From positions 1 to 11,135 of the forward strand of contig JAUIEM010000338.1 of assembly GCA_030428695.1 (NCBI GenBank): a DNA stretch of 11,135 nt. The letters are read 5' to 3'. Every line of letters begins with the position of its first letter. The first letter of the stretch is position 1. Shown here one piece after another: positions 1 to 6,707 of this stretch. Origin of the DNA: a bacterium. Its GTDB lineage: Bacteria; Planctomycetota; J058; JAJDCP01. A program made the position numbers and the translations under genes. The notes below the pieces were generated by a model, which worked only from the letters and a program-made list of their open reading frames with translations, searched no databases and was not told the DNA's origin.

Positions 1-2
1 GG

Positions 3-899
3 CGCGGCTTCGTCGATCTCGGGGGCGTCGACTTCTTCGTGCTCGATGAGGCCGACCGCATGCTCGACATGGGCTTCATCCACGACGTGCGGCGGGTGCT
101 CGCGGCGCTGCCCGACGAGCGGCAGAACCTGCTCTTCAGCGCGACGATGCCCGAGACCATCGTCGCCCTGGCCGGGAGCTTCCTCGACGACCCGATCCAG
201 GTCGAGGTCACGCCCCAGGCTTCGACGGTCGAGCGCGTCACCCAGTGCGTGATGTTCGTCGAGCGCCCGGACAAGAAGCGCCTGCTGCCCTTCCTCCTGC
301 GGCTCAAGGGGGTCGAGCGATCGATCGTCTTCACGCGCACGAAGCACGGGGCGAACAAGGTCTGCCGGAAGCTCGTGCAAGCCGGGCTGTCCGCCGCCGT
401 GATCCACGGCAACAAGTCCCAGTCGGCCCGCGAGAGGGCCCTGGAGGGGTTCCGCCAGGGGCGCGTCGCGGTGCTGGTCGCGACCGACATCGCCGCGCGC
501 GGCATCGATGTCGACGGCGTCAGCCACGTCGTCAACTACGATCTGCCGAACATCCCCGAGTCCTACGTCCACCGTATCGGCCGCACGGCGCGCGCGGGCA
601 ACGACGGGGTTGCGATCTCGTTCTGCGACGAGAGCGAGGTCGAGTATCTGGTCGGCATCGAGGAACTGATCCAGGAGCGCCCCGCCATCGCCCCCAAGCA
701 ACCCTGGCACGCGGCGCGCATCGAGCAGCAGGCGGCGGAGCTGCGCGAGACCCGCCGCCAACGCCGCGAGCGGGCGGCCGCGAGCCGCGCACGCAAGGGC
801 GCCCGGAAGAGCGGGGGGAAGCGCCGGGCGCGCTCTCGCGGCGGGCGCAGGCGCGGCGGTCGGGGGCGCAGCGGAGGGGGACGCGGGGGCGAGGGCTGA
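3..899 (+). CDS. rhlE: RhlE-type DEAD-box ATP-dependent RNA helicase (5' end outside window)
   Basis: This is the C-terminal part of an ATP-dependent RNA helicase, probably cytosolic and acting on structured RNA such as ribosome-assembly or decay intermediates (family knowledge). The frame is open from base 3. Motif II is VLDEADRMLDMGF (from base 39), motif III is SAT in LLFSATMP (about base 130-155), motif IV is IVFTRTK (about 327), motif V is VATDIAARGIDV and motif VI is HRIGRTAR (about 570-594). These cover the end of RecA domain 1 and all of RecA domain 2. The LDEADRMLDMGFIHD block and NYDLPNIPESYVHRIGRTAR are typical of the RhlE subgroup. The protein ends in a strongly basic Arg/Gly/Lys-rich tail (about base 720-896), the usual unstructured RNA-binding extension. 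The Q motif and Walker A are missing only because the window starts inside the gene. The GTG at 39 lies inside the DEAD motif and is not the start. The gene converges on the SGNH hydrolase gene across a 42-bp gap. Confidence 0.95.
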   Translation, partial: RGFVDLGGVDFFVLDEADRMLDMGFIHDVRRVLAALPDERQNLLFSATMPETIVALAGSFLDDPIQVEVTPQASTVERVTQCVMFVERPDKKRLLPFLLRLKGVERSIVFTRTKHGANKVCRKLVQAGLSAAVIHGNKSQSARERALEGFRQGRVAVLVATDIAARGIDVDGVSHVVNYDLPNIPESYVHRIGRTARAGNDGVAISFCDESEVEYLVGIEELIQERPAIAPKQPWHAARIEQQAAELRETRRQRRERAAASRARKGARKSGGKRRARSRGGRRRGGRGRSGGGRGGEG

Positions 900-941
900 G
901 ACGTCCGCGGGCTCGCTGTGCCGGGTCCGGCCACTGACCAG

Positions 942-2228
942 TCAGTCGACGAGCTCTTCCTGCAGCCAGGCCCCGATCGCGTTCGCGACGACGCGGTTCC
1001 CCGCGGTCGTCAGGTGGCACTGGTCACGGTAGAGGATCTCCCCTTCGGCGGCCTGGAGGGCGGGGAGGACGTCGAGGAACGGCAGGGAGAGCTCCCCCGC
1101 CAGCCGGCGGGCCTGCTCCTGGGGGTAGGTGAGGTTCTCCGGCGCGGAGGTCACGTGGAGCTGGAGGCTGACCGGGAAGCACACCAGCAGCACCGGACAG
1201 CCCGCGTCGGCTGCGAGGTCGCGGATCTCCTCGAGGTGGGTGCGGATCACGTCCCAGGACGACGGCTCCCAGGCGGCGCCCCAGTCGTACCGCGCCTCGT
1301 CGAGGATCAGCTGCCACTGCGCGGGGTCTGACCGCACGTCGGGGGACCCGTAGCGCGCGGTCCACCGGAAGCGGTCGGTGTTCTCTGCGCCCCGCATGAC
1401 GTACCAGGCCATCCAGCGCCGTCGGATCCACTTCGTCAGCTCGAGCTTCCCCAGTCCGACCCCGTCGACCAGGTCGGAGAACACCGTCCGGCCGTCCTCG
1501 CCGAGGAAGCCCTGCGGCGGCCGCGCATCGTTCAGGTACAGCCCGATCACGAGACAGTCCGGGCGCAGCGCCAGCGCGTGGTGCTTCACCTTGCGCGCGT
1601 ACTCGCGGACGCCGGTGTCGTTCAGGCCGAGGTTGAAGCACTGCCAGCTGCGGTCGGCGTCGACGCGGGACAGGTGCGCGGCGACCAGGGACACGAACGT
1701 CGCCTCATAGGGCACGCCGCCGTTGAAGGTGACCGAGTCCCCGACGAAGACGATGGTCGCGTCGGCCTCCGGGTCCGGGTCCGGCCCCGGGAATCCCGAC
1801 GCGTTGATCGCGACCTCGACGCGCGGGCCGTCGTCGAAGGACCGGCTGGTGCCGACCACGGAGGGCCGGATGCGGACGCAGCCGTCGGCGTCCGTGTAGA
1901 AGTAGGTGCGCAGCGGGCGCCCGCTCTCCGGGTCCGCGTCCGAACGGGCCGCGCGGGCAGACAGCTGCAGGTACAGCTCGACCGCGCCGAGCCCGAGGAG
2001 CAGCGTGGTCAAAGAGAGCAGAAGCCGCTTCCAGGCCCGGCCGGGGGACGCGGCGGCGGCTGCACGCCGCCTCAGCAGGGAGATGCCCAGCGCGAAGCCG
2101 GCCAGGACCGGCACGCAACACCAGAGGCTCCCCGCGGCCGACAGCTCGGCGGCCAGCCACAGTGACCCGACGACCCCGCACAGCTTGAGCAGGGAGCCGG
2201 CAGAGCGCCGGCGCGGTTTGTTCGGCAT
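942..2228 (-). CDS. Membrane-anchored SGNH/GDSL-family hydrolase
   Basis: 428 aa. The N-terminus is hydrophobic, with probable membrane segments near residues 12-30, 36-52 and 68-88 separated by short Arg-rich loops. The catalytic domain follows from about residue 157 and probably lies outside the cytoplasmic membrane. SGNH blocks are visible: block I IVFVGDSVTFNGG with nucleophile Ser165, block II NLGLNDTG (199-206), block III GLYLND with Asn233, and block V DQCHLT with Asp402 and His405. The full Ser/Gly/Asn/His set is therefore present and the enzyme should be an active esterase or acyl/acetyl hydrolase. Related membrane-anchored SGNH proteins act on acetylated polysaccharides or other envelope glycans, but the substrate cannot be read from sequence. 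The start is the ATG at 2228, preceded by a weak GAGGGG. I see no convincing promoter upstream. The gene is divergent from the plus-strand micropeptide pair and is probably transcribed alone. Confidence 0.9.
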   Translation of the reverse strand: MPNKPRRRSAGSLLKLCGVVGSLWLAAELSAAGSLWCCVPVLAGFALGISLLRRRAAAAASPGRAWKRLLLSLTTLLLGLGAVELYLQLSARAARSDADPESGRPLRTYFYTDADGCVRIRPSVVGTSRSFDDGPRVEVAINASGFPGPDPDPEADATIVFVGDSVTFNGGVPYEATFVSLVAAHLSRVDADRSWQCFNLGLNDTGVREYARKVKHHALALRPDCLVIGLYLNDARPPQGFLGEDGRTVFSDLVDGVGLGKLELTKWIRRRWMAWYVMRGAENTDRFRWTARYGSPDVRSDPAQWQLILDEARYDWGAAWEPSSWDVIRTHLEEIRDLAADAGCPVLLVCFPVSLQLHVTSAPENLTYPQEQARRLAGELSLPFLDVLPALQAAEGEILYRDQCHLTTAGNRVVANAIGAWLQEELVD

Positions 2229-2385
2229 GACCCCTCGCGGAGATCCCGGATCCCGACGTGCGGACGGGAAGAGGCCCCTCCGTTGTAGCAGAACGTCGCG
2301 CGGGATGCCGCAGGCGAGCTTTCCAGGTCGAGATTACTGAAATAGAAGGAAAGCGGCGTAGGGCAGGAAGCTCTCTCGCCACGGC

Positions 2386-2399
2386 GCCCCAGCTGGGGG
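2386..2399. promoter_or_regulatory. Palindrome, possible activator-binding site
   Basis: CCCCAGCTGGGG is a perfect 12-bp palindrome (2387-2398) centred roughly 80 bp upstream of the start point predicted from the sigma54 promoter at 2448. That is the usual distance for a sigma54 enhancer-binding protein site. No T-run follows, so it is not a terminator. Assignment rests on position alone. The AT-rich TTATAA just after it (2401-2406) may be a bending or melting element. Confidence 0.2.
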
Positions 2400-2446
2400 G
2401 TTATAAGTGACTGTTTTGGAGGAACTTGCCGCCAACCAGCCGGCAG

Positions 2447-2462
2447 CGGCACACGCCTTGCT
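2447..2462 (+). promoter_or_regulatory. Sigma54 (RpoN) -24/-12 promoter of the plus-strand micropeptide pair
   Basis: The sequence CGGCACACGCCTTGCT has the invariant GG (2448-2449) and GC (2460-2461) separated by exactly 10 nt. It matches the sigma54 consensus TGGCAC-N5-TTGC[A/T] except for the first T. The predicted transcription start is about 2472-2473, which gives a 5' leader of roughly 33 nt to the ATG at 2506. The same motif, with 14 of 15 bases identical, stands before the minus-strand pair at 6836-6850. Sigma54 promoters need an AAA+ activator, and none is encoded in the window. Confidence 0.7.
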
Positions 2463-2505
2463 TCCGCTCCCCCCGTCGTCACAACACCCCGAAGGAGAGC
2501 CCACC

Positions 2506-2574
2506 ATGAAGAACCGCACGAAGGTCCGCGCTGGCGTCAAGGAACACGGCGAGTGGATCATCATCCAGAGCTGA
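2506..2574 (+). CDS. MKNRT-family micropeptide, plus-strand copy 1 (22 aa)
   Basis: A 22-residue peptide not recognised from any known family. It starts [10 protein letters not shown] and continues V-K-E-H-G-E-W with an Ile-rich end (I18-I20) and final Gln-Ser. It is basic in the first half and has no Cys, no signal peptide and no membrane segment. The start is strongly supported by AAGGAG at 2492-2497, 8 nt upstream of the ATG. A paralogue of the same length follows 116 bp downstream and two more lie at 6556-6776 on the other strand, all with the same first residues. A sigma54 promoter precedes the pair. The reading frame is credible because the paralogues keep start, stop, length and RBS while silent positions differ (for example GTC AAG GAA against GTG AAA GAG). 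Function is unknown. Possibilities include a regulatory or stress micropeptide, a ligand of a protein complex, or a modified-peptide precursor, but no modifying enzyme is nearby. Confidence 0.8.
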   Translation: MKNRTKVRAGVKEHGEWIIIQS

Positions 2575-2621
2575 GACTGCCCTCGAACGCAAGCACCCAA
2601 CAACACACGAAGGAGAGCACC

Positions 2622-2690
2622 ATGAAGAACCGCACGAACATCCGCGCTGGCGTGAAAGAGCACGGCGAGTGGATCGACATCGAAGGCTGA
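2622..2690 (+). CDS. MKNRT-family micropeptide, plus-strand copy 2 (22 aa)
   Basis: Tandem paralogue of the gene at 2506, starting 47 bp after its stop. It begins [10 protein letters not shown] and continues V-K-E-H-G-E-W-I. The last residues are D-I-E-G where copy 1 has I-I-Q-S, so the tail is clearly more acidic. AAGGAG (2610-2615) lies 6 nt before the ATG. No separate promoter is visible in the short spacer, so the two are probably one dicistronic transcript from the sigma54 promoter at 2447. The spacer repeats the leader of copy 1 (ACAC-GAAGGAGAG-CACCATG), showing that the duplicated unit includes the ribosome-binding site. The stop codon is 37 bp from the convergent end of rpiB. Function is unknown. 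Residues invariant across all four family members are M1, K2, N3, R4, T5, A9, G10 and K12. Confidence 0.8.
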   Translation: MKNRTNIRAGVKEHGEWIDIEG

Positions 2691-2727
2691 GACCCGCCCC
2701 CTGACCGCCCCCGAGGAGGCGCGCCGG

Positions 2728-3180
2728 CTACTTGCCCGCGCTCTCCTCGGCCTCGATGCTGTCGATCTGCGCGACCCGGCGCTGGTGGCGCCCGCCCTCG
2801 AACTCGGCGCCGAACCAGGCGTCCGCGATGCCGGTCGCGGCGGCGGGGTCGACCCGCAGGCGGCCCATGCACAGCACGTTGCTGTCGTTGTGCTGGCGCG
2901 ACAGCCGGGCCTCTTCGGCGTCCTGTACCAGCGCCGCGCGCACGCCGCGCACCTTGTTGGCCGCGATGCTGACCCCGATCCCCGAGCCACAGCAGATGAT
3001 CGCCCGCGCGCAGTCGCCCGTGGCGACCGCCCGGGCCGCGGCGGCGGCGACCTCGGGGTAGTCGACCTTCTCGCCTTCGCCGCCGAAGTCGACGCCCTCC
3101 ATACCGTGCTCCGCGAGCCAGGCGAGGAGCGCCGCCTTGAGATCGTACGCGCGATGATCGCTCGCGACCGCCACCTTCAT
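2728..3180 (-). CDS. rpiB: Ribose-5-phosphate isomerase B (RpiB/LacAB family)
   Basis: 150 aa, the usual RpiB length. It interconverts ribose 5-phosphate and ribulose 5-phosphate in the non-oxidative pentose phosphate pathway, in the cytosol. Visible signatures are [13 protein letters not shown] at the N-terminus (Asp8-His9), [16 protein letters not shown] with the catalytic Cys in CGSGIG (64-69), RQHNDSNVL (96-103) and the phosphate-binding basic patch GRHQRR (130-135). I chose the ATG at 3180 because it overlaps the upstream stop as ATGA, has GGGAGG about 7 nt upstream, and gives the canonical MKVAVASDH start. An in-frame GTG at 3195 would add five residues. It is translationally coupled to the Sua5-phosphatase fusion gene and transcribed from the promoter at 4273-4301. 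Confidence 0.96.
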   Translation of the reverse strand: MKVAVASDHRAYDLKAALLAWLAEHGMEGVDFGGEGEKVDYPEVAAAAARAVATGDCARAIICCGSGIGVSIAANKVRGVRAALVQDAEEARLSRQHNDSNVLCMGRLRVDPAAATGIADAWFGAEFEGGRHQRRVAQIDSIEAEESAGK

Positions 3181-4244
3181 GCCTTCGCCTCCCACATGCC
3201 CTCTTCGAACACCGTGTCACGGACCGCCGCCAGGGCGTCGCGGATCTGCTGCGCGCAGAGCCGGTAGACCTCGAGGGAGCCGCCGATCGGGTCGGCGACA
3301 CCTTCTGGATCGAGCAGCGCCAGCTTCGGCGCGAGGTCGGGGAAGCACTCGGCCATCCAGTGCAGATGGCTGTGGCCGAGCGCGATGATCAGGGAGGCCG
3401 AGCCGAGCAGCTCGGGGGTCGCCTGCCGCGCGCGGTGCTCGACCAGGTGCTCGCTGCCGAGCTCGCGCATCACCTCGACCGCGTGGTCGGCAGCGGGGCA
3501 GCCGGGCGCGGCCGCGATCCCGCAGGAGCCGATGCGGAAGCCCCGGGCGTCGAGCTCTTCCTCGTGGACGCCGAGACCGGCGGCGACCTCCATCCGGAAC
3601 AGCGCCTCGGCCATCGGGCTGCGGCAGCTGTTGCCGGTGCAGACGAACAGCACGTGGGTGGTCAGGCGCTTCTCCATCTCGCGCCGGGTCAGCGCGCCTT
3701 CCCGCAGCACCTTCCAGTTGTGCGCGTCGAAGGAGGCGACCGTCGACGGCTCGGCGAGGAGCGCCGGGCCGGTGTCGACCACGGCGTCGACGGCGTCGCC
3801 GAAGGCCGCGACCACCGCGTCGGCCGCGACGCTGTCGGGCTCGCCGCTCTTGTTCGCGCTGGTCAGGTACAGCGGGAAGTCGACCGCCGCCGCGATGGCC
3901 CGCGTGATCGCGCTGGCCGGGAGCCGGTAGCCGACCAGCCCCTCATCCGCGGGCAGGAGAACGGTGAGAGGCCCGGGCCAGAAGTGCGCGACGGCGAGCT
4001 TCGCGAGCCGTGGGAGCGGCGTGGGAAGCTGCGCCTCGCTCCCGATCAGCCGCGCGAAGGGCTTGTCGGGAGCGCGGCCCTTCAGCGCGACCAGCCGCTC
4101 CCGGCCCGCGTCGTCGGCGCGCGCGGCGAGGCCGTACACGGTCTCGGTCGGCAGCGCGACCACGCCGCCCTCGCGCAGGCGGGCGGCGACCTGTTCAACG
4201 ACCTCGGGCGGAGCCTCGTCTCGGGGCACGGTGTGCACAGGCAT
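3177..4244 (-). CDS. Sua5/TsaC-type threonylcarbamoyl-AMP synthase fused to a low-molecular-weight protein phosphatase
   Basis: 355 aa with two enzymes in one chain. Residues about 10-190 are a Sua5/YciO/YrdC domain: [12 protein letters not shown] (31-42), the KGR substrate motif (55-57), WPGPLTVLL (about 89-97) and [10 protein letters not shown] (127-136). This domain makes threonylcarbamoyl-AMP for tRNA t6A37. The chain is shorter than Sua5 and lacks its extra C-terminal domain, so it is TsaC-like. Residues about 196-355 are a low-molecular-weight phosphatase with P-loop [11 protein letters not shown] (Cys202, Arg208, Ser209) and the general-acid motif ADPIGG (Asp318). The residue after Asn in the P-loop is Ser206. 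Tyrosine phosphatases of this family usually have Ile there, and the arginine phosphatase YwlE has Thr. The ATG at 4244 is chosen because the in-frame TTG at 4301 falls inside the promoter. rpiB follows with an ATGA overlap, giving the same order as Bacillus ywlC-ywlE-ywlF but with the first two genes fused. Confidence 0.93.
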   Translation of the reverse strand: MPVHTVPRDEAPPEVVEQVAARLREGGVVALPTETVYGLAARADDAGRERLVALKGRAPDKPFARLIGSEAQLPTPLPRLAKLAVAHFWPGPLTVLLPADEGLVGYRLPASAITRAIAAAVDFPLYLTSANKSGEPDSVAADAVVAAFGDAVDAVVDTGPALLAEPSTVASFDAHNWKVLREGALTRREMEKRLTTHVLFVCTGNSCRSPMAEALFRMEVAAGLGVHEEELDARGFRIGSCGIAAAPGCPAADHAVEVMRELGSEHLVEHRARQATPELLGSASLIIALGHSHLHWMAECFPDLAPKLALLDPEGVADPIGGSLEVYRLCAQQIRDALAAVRDTVFEEGMWEAKA

Positions 4245-4272
4245 CGGCGGCTGATCCTCAGGAATTGCTCCC

Positions 4273-4301
4273 AGTAAAGGGCGCCGCCGTCGGTTTGTCA
4301 A
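4273..4301 (-). promoter_or_regulatory. Sigma70-type promoter of the Sua5-phosphatase/rpiB operon
   Basis: Read on the minus strand, a perfect TTGACA (4301-4296) is followed by 17 nt and TTTACT (4278-4273). The predicted start is near 4266, leaving a leader of about 21 nt before the ATG at 4244. The spacing and exact -35 box make this the best housekeeping promoter in the window, and it rules out the upstream TTG as the start codon. Confidence 0.65.
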
Positions 4302-4328
4302 TCTCGCGGCTCGACCCGGCGCGCGGGC

Positions 4329-6257
4329 TCAGTCTTCCTGGTTCCCGAGGCTCTCGATCAGGTAGGTCAGGCGGCGCTCCTCTTCCTCGCTGCGCCACTC
4401 CGCCGGGATCATCCCGTGGGCCGCGCGCAGGCTCTCGACCGCCTCGCCGTCGCGGTTCAGGGCGAGCTGGGCCCGCCCGCGCAGCAGGTGTATGCGCCCG
4501 TGCTGCGCCTTGAGCCCGTCCTTGACCTCGTCGGTGGTGCGCAGCAGCGGGCCCCGCTCGAAGCTGCCGAGGGACTCGTCCGCGAGCAGGTTCAGGGTCG
4601 TGCGGGAGAACTCCGAGCGCCGCTCGATCATCGCCTCGAGGGCGATGTCGAGCTCGTCGAGTGCCTCCTCGAGCAGCTGGATCCGATGCTCGGGCAGCAG
4701 CGCCGGCCGCCGGATCGCCTCGGTGATGCGCAGCTCTCCCATCGCCGAGCGCGCCTCGATGTCGTCGCGGTCGTGGGCCATCGCGCTGACGAGGAGCTCG
4801 TTGGCGCGGTCCCACTGCGAGCGCGCCATCGCGATGCGGGCGCGGTGGTAGAAGACCTGCGAGCGCTCGCGGGCGTTGGTGCCGGGCGGCAGCAGCTTGA
4901 GCAGCAGGTCGAACTCGCGCTCCGCGGTCGTCGTGTCGGCGTCGACGACGTACTGGAAGACGCCGTTGGCCAGCCGGGTCGCGAGGTTCGTCGGGTCGGC
5001 GCTCAGGGAGCGGTCGAAGTAGAAGTCCGCCTTGTCGCGCGCGAAGGTGCGGCCCTCATCGTCGTCGACGGGCAGCCGCGACATCTCGGTCCAGGCCTCA
5101 TTCGCGAGGCGGCTGAGCTCGAGCGCCTGCTCCTTCTCCGCCGGGCTGACGCCGTCGGGGCCGCGCACCATCTTCGCGGCGACCTCGAGCACCTCCTGGG
5201 CGTTCTCTTCCCACCACTCCTCCCACAGCTCGACGCCGGAGGCGCGGCGCTCTTCGCTGTCATCGGGGAAGAAGTTCTTCGAGTCGCCCGTCCAGGCCTT
5301 CAGGTGCGCGATCGCCATCGCCCGCACCTCGACGTCCTCGTGCTTGAGGGCCTCGATCAGCACGGGGATCCCCGCGTAGATCCCGTTCGAGCCGAGGCCG
5401 ACCGCGACCGCCATGCGCAACCGCCCGTCCGAGCTCGCGTCGAGGATCTCGAGCAGCTCGTCGTTCTCGGCGAGCACCGCGAGCTGGCTGATCGCGAAGG
5501 CCTTGACCGCGGGGTGCCGGTCGGAGCTCTCGACCGCCCGGCGCAGGAAGGGCACGACCCCCTCGGGATCCTCGAGGCTGGCGCGGCGCAGCACCTGGAT
5601 CTGTACGTCCTTGTCCGGGTCGAGCCAGAACACCGCGAACTCCGGCATCGCCTGGCGCAGCCGCTTGGAGGTCTGCGGCGCGAGGAACACCGCCTGCAGG
5701 CAGAAGTTCGCCGCCTCTTTCGTCGCGCCCTGGGTCGCGACCTGCAGACTCTCGAGGTAGGGAACCGCGAGCCCGCCGATCTCGAACAGCTTGCGACGGA
5801 CGGGCAGCCGCTCGTCGGGCTCGCGCGACGCGTACTCCGCGAGCAGCTCGTCGATCCGCGTCCGCACGTCGCCGATCGCCCCGGTTCCGCCGCGCTGCCA
5901 GATGACCTCGATCACCTCGGACCGGGCGAAGCCGACGCGCGTGCCGTTCTCGAGCACGATGTTGATGCGTGTGCCGCGCGGGGCGAGGGAGCATTGTCCG
6001 GTGAACACGCGTCCGTCGTGCAGGCGCACGACGTCGAGGGTGTCGGACGGGCTGCTCGAGGGGTGCAGCTCCTCGTCGTACTCGATACGCAGCACATCCC
6101 GCATCGGGTAGCGCAGGGAGCGGAGGTCGCGGAGGACCTCGACGTGCTCGCCGAGCTCGGTGATGCGGCCGGTGATCTTGACGCCGCTCTTGAGGATGAG
6201 GACGTCCTCGGCTTGCGCAAACAGAGCGAGCAACAGAAGCGCGCAAAGGCGTCGCAT
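4329..6257 (-). CDS. Secreted HEAT-repeat / TPR protein of unknown function
   Basis: 642 aa. A short signal peptide (MRRLCALLLLALFAQA, cleavage probably before Glu17) suggests export. Residues 20-62 and 78-121 look like two copies of a small beta unit (LKSGVKITGRI...VLRIEYDE and LHDGRVFTG...VIEVIWQRG). Residues about 200-325 form HEAT-like helical repeats, clearest at HPAVKAFAISQLAVLAE (248-264), GRLRMAVAVGLGSNG (278-292) and DVEVRAMAIAHLKAWTG (308-324). The last repeat runs into the WEEWWEEN motif often seen after HEAT repeats in planctomycetal secreted proteins. Residues about 405-640 are Ala/Leu-rich helical pairs resembling TPRs. No catalytic motif is seen, so it is probably a scaffold or binding protein in the periplasm or envelope. 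The start is the ATG at 6257 with GGAG 6 nt upstream. It is transcribed alone and its 3' end is 27 bp from the next promoter. Confidence 0.85.
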   Translation of the reverse strand: MRRLCALLLLALFAQAEDVLILKSGVKITGRITELGEHVEVLRDLRSLRYPMRDVLRIEYDEELHPSSSPSDTLDVVRLHDGRVFTGQCSLAPRGTRINIVLENGTRVGFARSEVIEVIWQRGGTGAIGDVRTRIDELLAEYASREPDERLPVRRKLFEIGGLAVPYLESLQVATQGATKEAANFCLQAVFLAPQTSKRLRQAMPEFAVFWLDPDKDVQIQVLRRASLEDPEGVVPFLRRAVESSDRHPAVKAFAISQLAVLAENDELLEILDASSDGRLRMAVAVGLGSNGIYAGIPVLIEALKHEDVEVRAMAIAHLKAWTGDSKNFFPDDSEERRASGVELWEEWWEENAQEVLEVAAKMVRGPDGVSPAEKEQALELSRLANEAWTEMSRLPVDDDEGRTFARDKADFYFDRSLSADPTNLATRLANGVFQYVVDADTTTAEREFDLLLKLLPPGTNARERSQVFYHRARIAMARSQWDRANELLVSAMAHDRDDIEARSAMGELRITEAIRRPALLPEHRIQLLEEALDELDIALEAMIERRSEFSRTTLNLLADESLGSFERGPLLRTTDEVKDGLKAQHGRIHLLRGRAQLALNRDGEAVESLRAAHGMIPAEWRSEEEERRLTYLIESLGNQED

Positions 6258-6305
6258 GGCAGTCTCCAGGTCGGAACGGCGGGATGAACCCCGCAGGACG
6301 ACGCT

Positions 6306-6332
6306 AGTATAGGGCCGTCACCTTCCTGTCAT
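6306..6332 (-). promoter_or_regulatory. Possible sigma70-type promoter of the HEAT/TPR gene
   Basis: On the minus strand ATGACA (6332-6327) and TATACT (6311-6306) are separated by 15 nt. Each box matches consensus at five of six positions, but the spacer is 2 nt short of optimal. The predicted start is near 6299, giving a leader of about 40 nt to the ATG at 6257. Confidence 0.4.
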
Positions 6333-6414
6333 AGAGACGTTGCGGGAATCTCCGCGCTTCACCTCCGGTTGGGCCTCGCCGAGGGGATGCAGAGGACGCG
6401 GCCTGGAACGCGGT

Positions 6415-6529
6415 CTCTCGTGCCCGGTACAGGTGGGAGCCGAGAGACGGACGCTCCGGGCCGCGTGCCGGAAGCTCGTCGGCGGAGCCTTGCGCCTCTC
6501 GTGCCCGTGGTCAGGGTGGGAGCCGAGAG
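6415..6529. repeat. Duplicated imperfect hairpin (81-bp period) downstream of the minus-strand micropeptide genes
   Basis: Two copies (6415-6446 and 6496-6529) share CTCTCGTGCCCG on the left and GTGGGAGCCGAGAG on the right. Each folds with CTCTCG pairing CGAGAG, a small internal loop, then CCC pairing GGG. The apical loops differ in sequence and length (9 and 11 nt) while the stems are identical. No T-run follows on either strand, so they are not standard intrinsic terminators. On the minus strand they lie just after the stop codon of the last micropeptide gene and would be in its 3' untranslated region. The remaining sequence between 6333 and 6414 holds nothing I recognise. Confidence 0.55.
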
Positions 6530-6555
6530 GCGGCAGCTCGGCCGCGGGCCGGGAC

Positions 6556-6624
6556 CTACATCGCCTTCTTGCCGAGGGGGGACATCGCCTTCTTGCCGGC
6601 GTGGATCGCGGTGCGGTTCTTCAT
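6556..6624 (-). CDS. MKNRT-family micropeptide, minus-strand copy 2 (22 aa)
   Basis: 22 residues beginning MKNRT-A-I-H-A-G and continuing with two GKKAM blocks (residues 10-14 and 18-22) separated by Ser-Pro-Leu, ending in Met. It is strongly basic (six Lys/Arg) with no acidic residue, no Cys and no membrane segment. AAGGAG lies 8 nt upstream of the start at 6624. The 69 bases are identical to the copy at 6708-6776 although flanking sequences differ, which points to recent duplication or conversion confined to the gene, or to strong constraint. It shares M1-K2-N3-R4-T5, A9-G10, K12 and total length with the plus-strand pair at 2506-2690. It is the second gene of a probable dicistron from the sigma54 promoter at 6836-6851. 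The doubled Lys-rich tail could bind nucleic acid or an acidic partner, but this is only a suggestion. Confidence 0.78.
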   Translation of the reverse strand: MKNRTAIHAGKKAMSPLGKKAM

Positions 6625-6648
6625 GGTGTGGTCTCCTTGGTCGTTGTT

Positions 6649-6700
6649 TCGGGATCGGAATCGGGATCGGAATCGGAGTCGGATCGGGGTCGGAATCGGA
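6649..6700. repeat. Degenerate TCGGRR hexanucleotide tract
   Basis: Nine consecutive units read TCGGGA, TCGGAA, TCGGGA, TCGGAA, TCGGAG, TCGGA, TCGGGG, TCGGAA and TCGGA. They fill most of the 83-bp spacer between the two minus-strand micropeptide genes and would be transcribed as TTCCGA/TCCCGA units. The tract is low complexity, can change length by slippage, and ends about 16 bp before the downstream gene's ribosome-binding site. Confidence 0.8.
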
Positions 6701-6707
6701 CGTGGGG

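Noticed and set aside
933..946. ACTGACCAGTCAGT inverted repeat in the gap between the helicase and SGNH genes
   Set aside because: Stem of six with a 2-nt loop and no T-run, overlapping the hydrolase stop codon. Too short to call a bidirectional terminator.
2426..2509. Short TTG-initiated frame whose stop overlaps the first micropeptide ATG
   Set aside because: GGAGG is only 3 nt from the TTG, the frame crosses the sigma54 promoter, and the encoded residues are not conserved at the other locus.
2506..2690. Type I toxin or leader-peptide attenuator as the explanation for the 22-codon genes
   Set aside because: The peptides are hydrophilic with no membrane segment, there is no antisense promoter, no run of regulatory codons and no terminator/antiterminator pair, and no biosynthetic gene follows.
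4416..6287. 623-codon open frame on the plus strand
   Set aside because: It lies opposite the HEAT/TPR gene and has the Arg/Leu/Glu/Asp-rich composition of an antisense shadow, with no domain pattern or RBS.
6649..6700. Possible CRISPR-like repeat array
   Set aside because: Units are 5-6 bp and directly adjacent with no spacers, so it is a simple tandem repeat.
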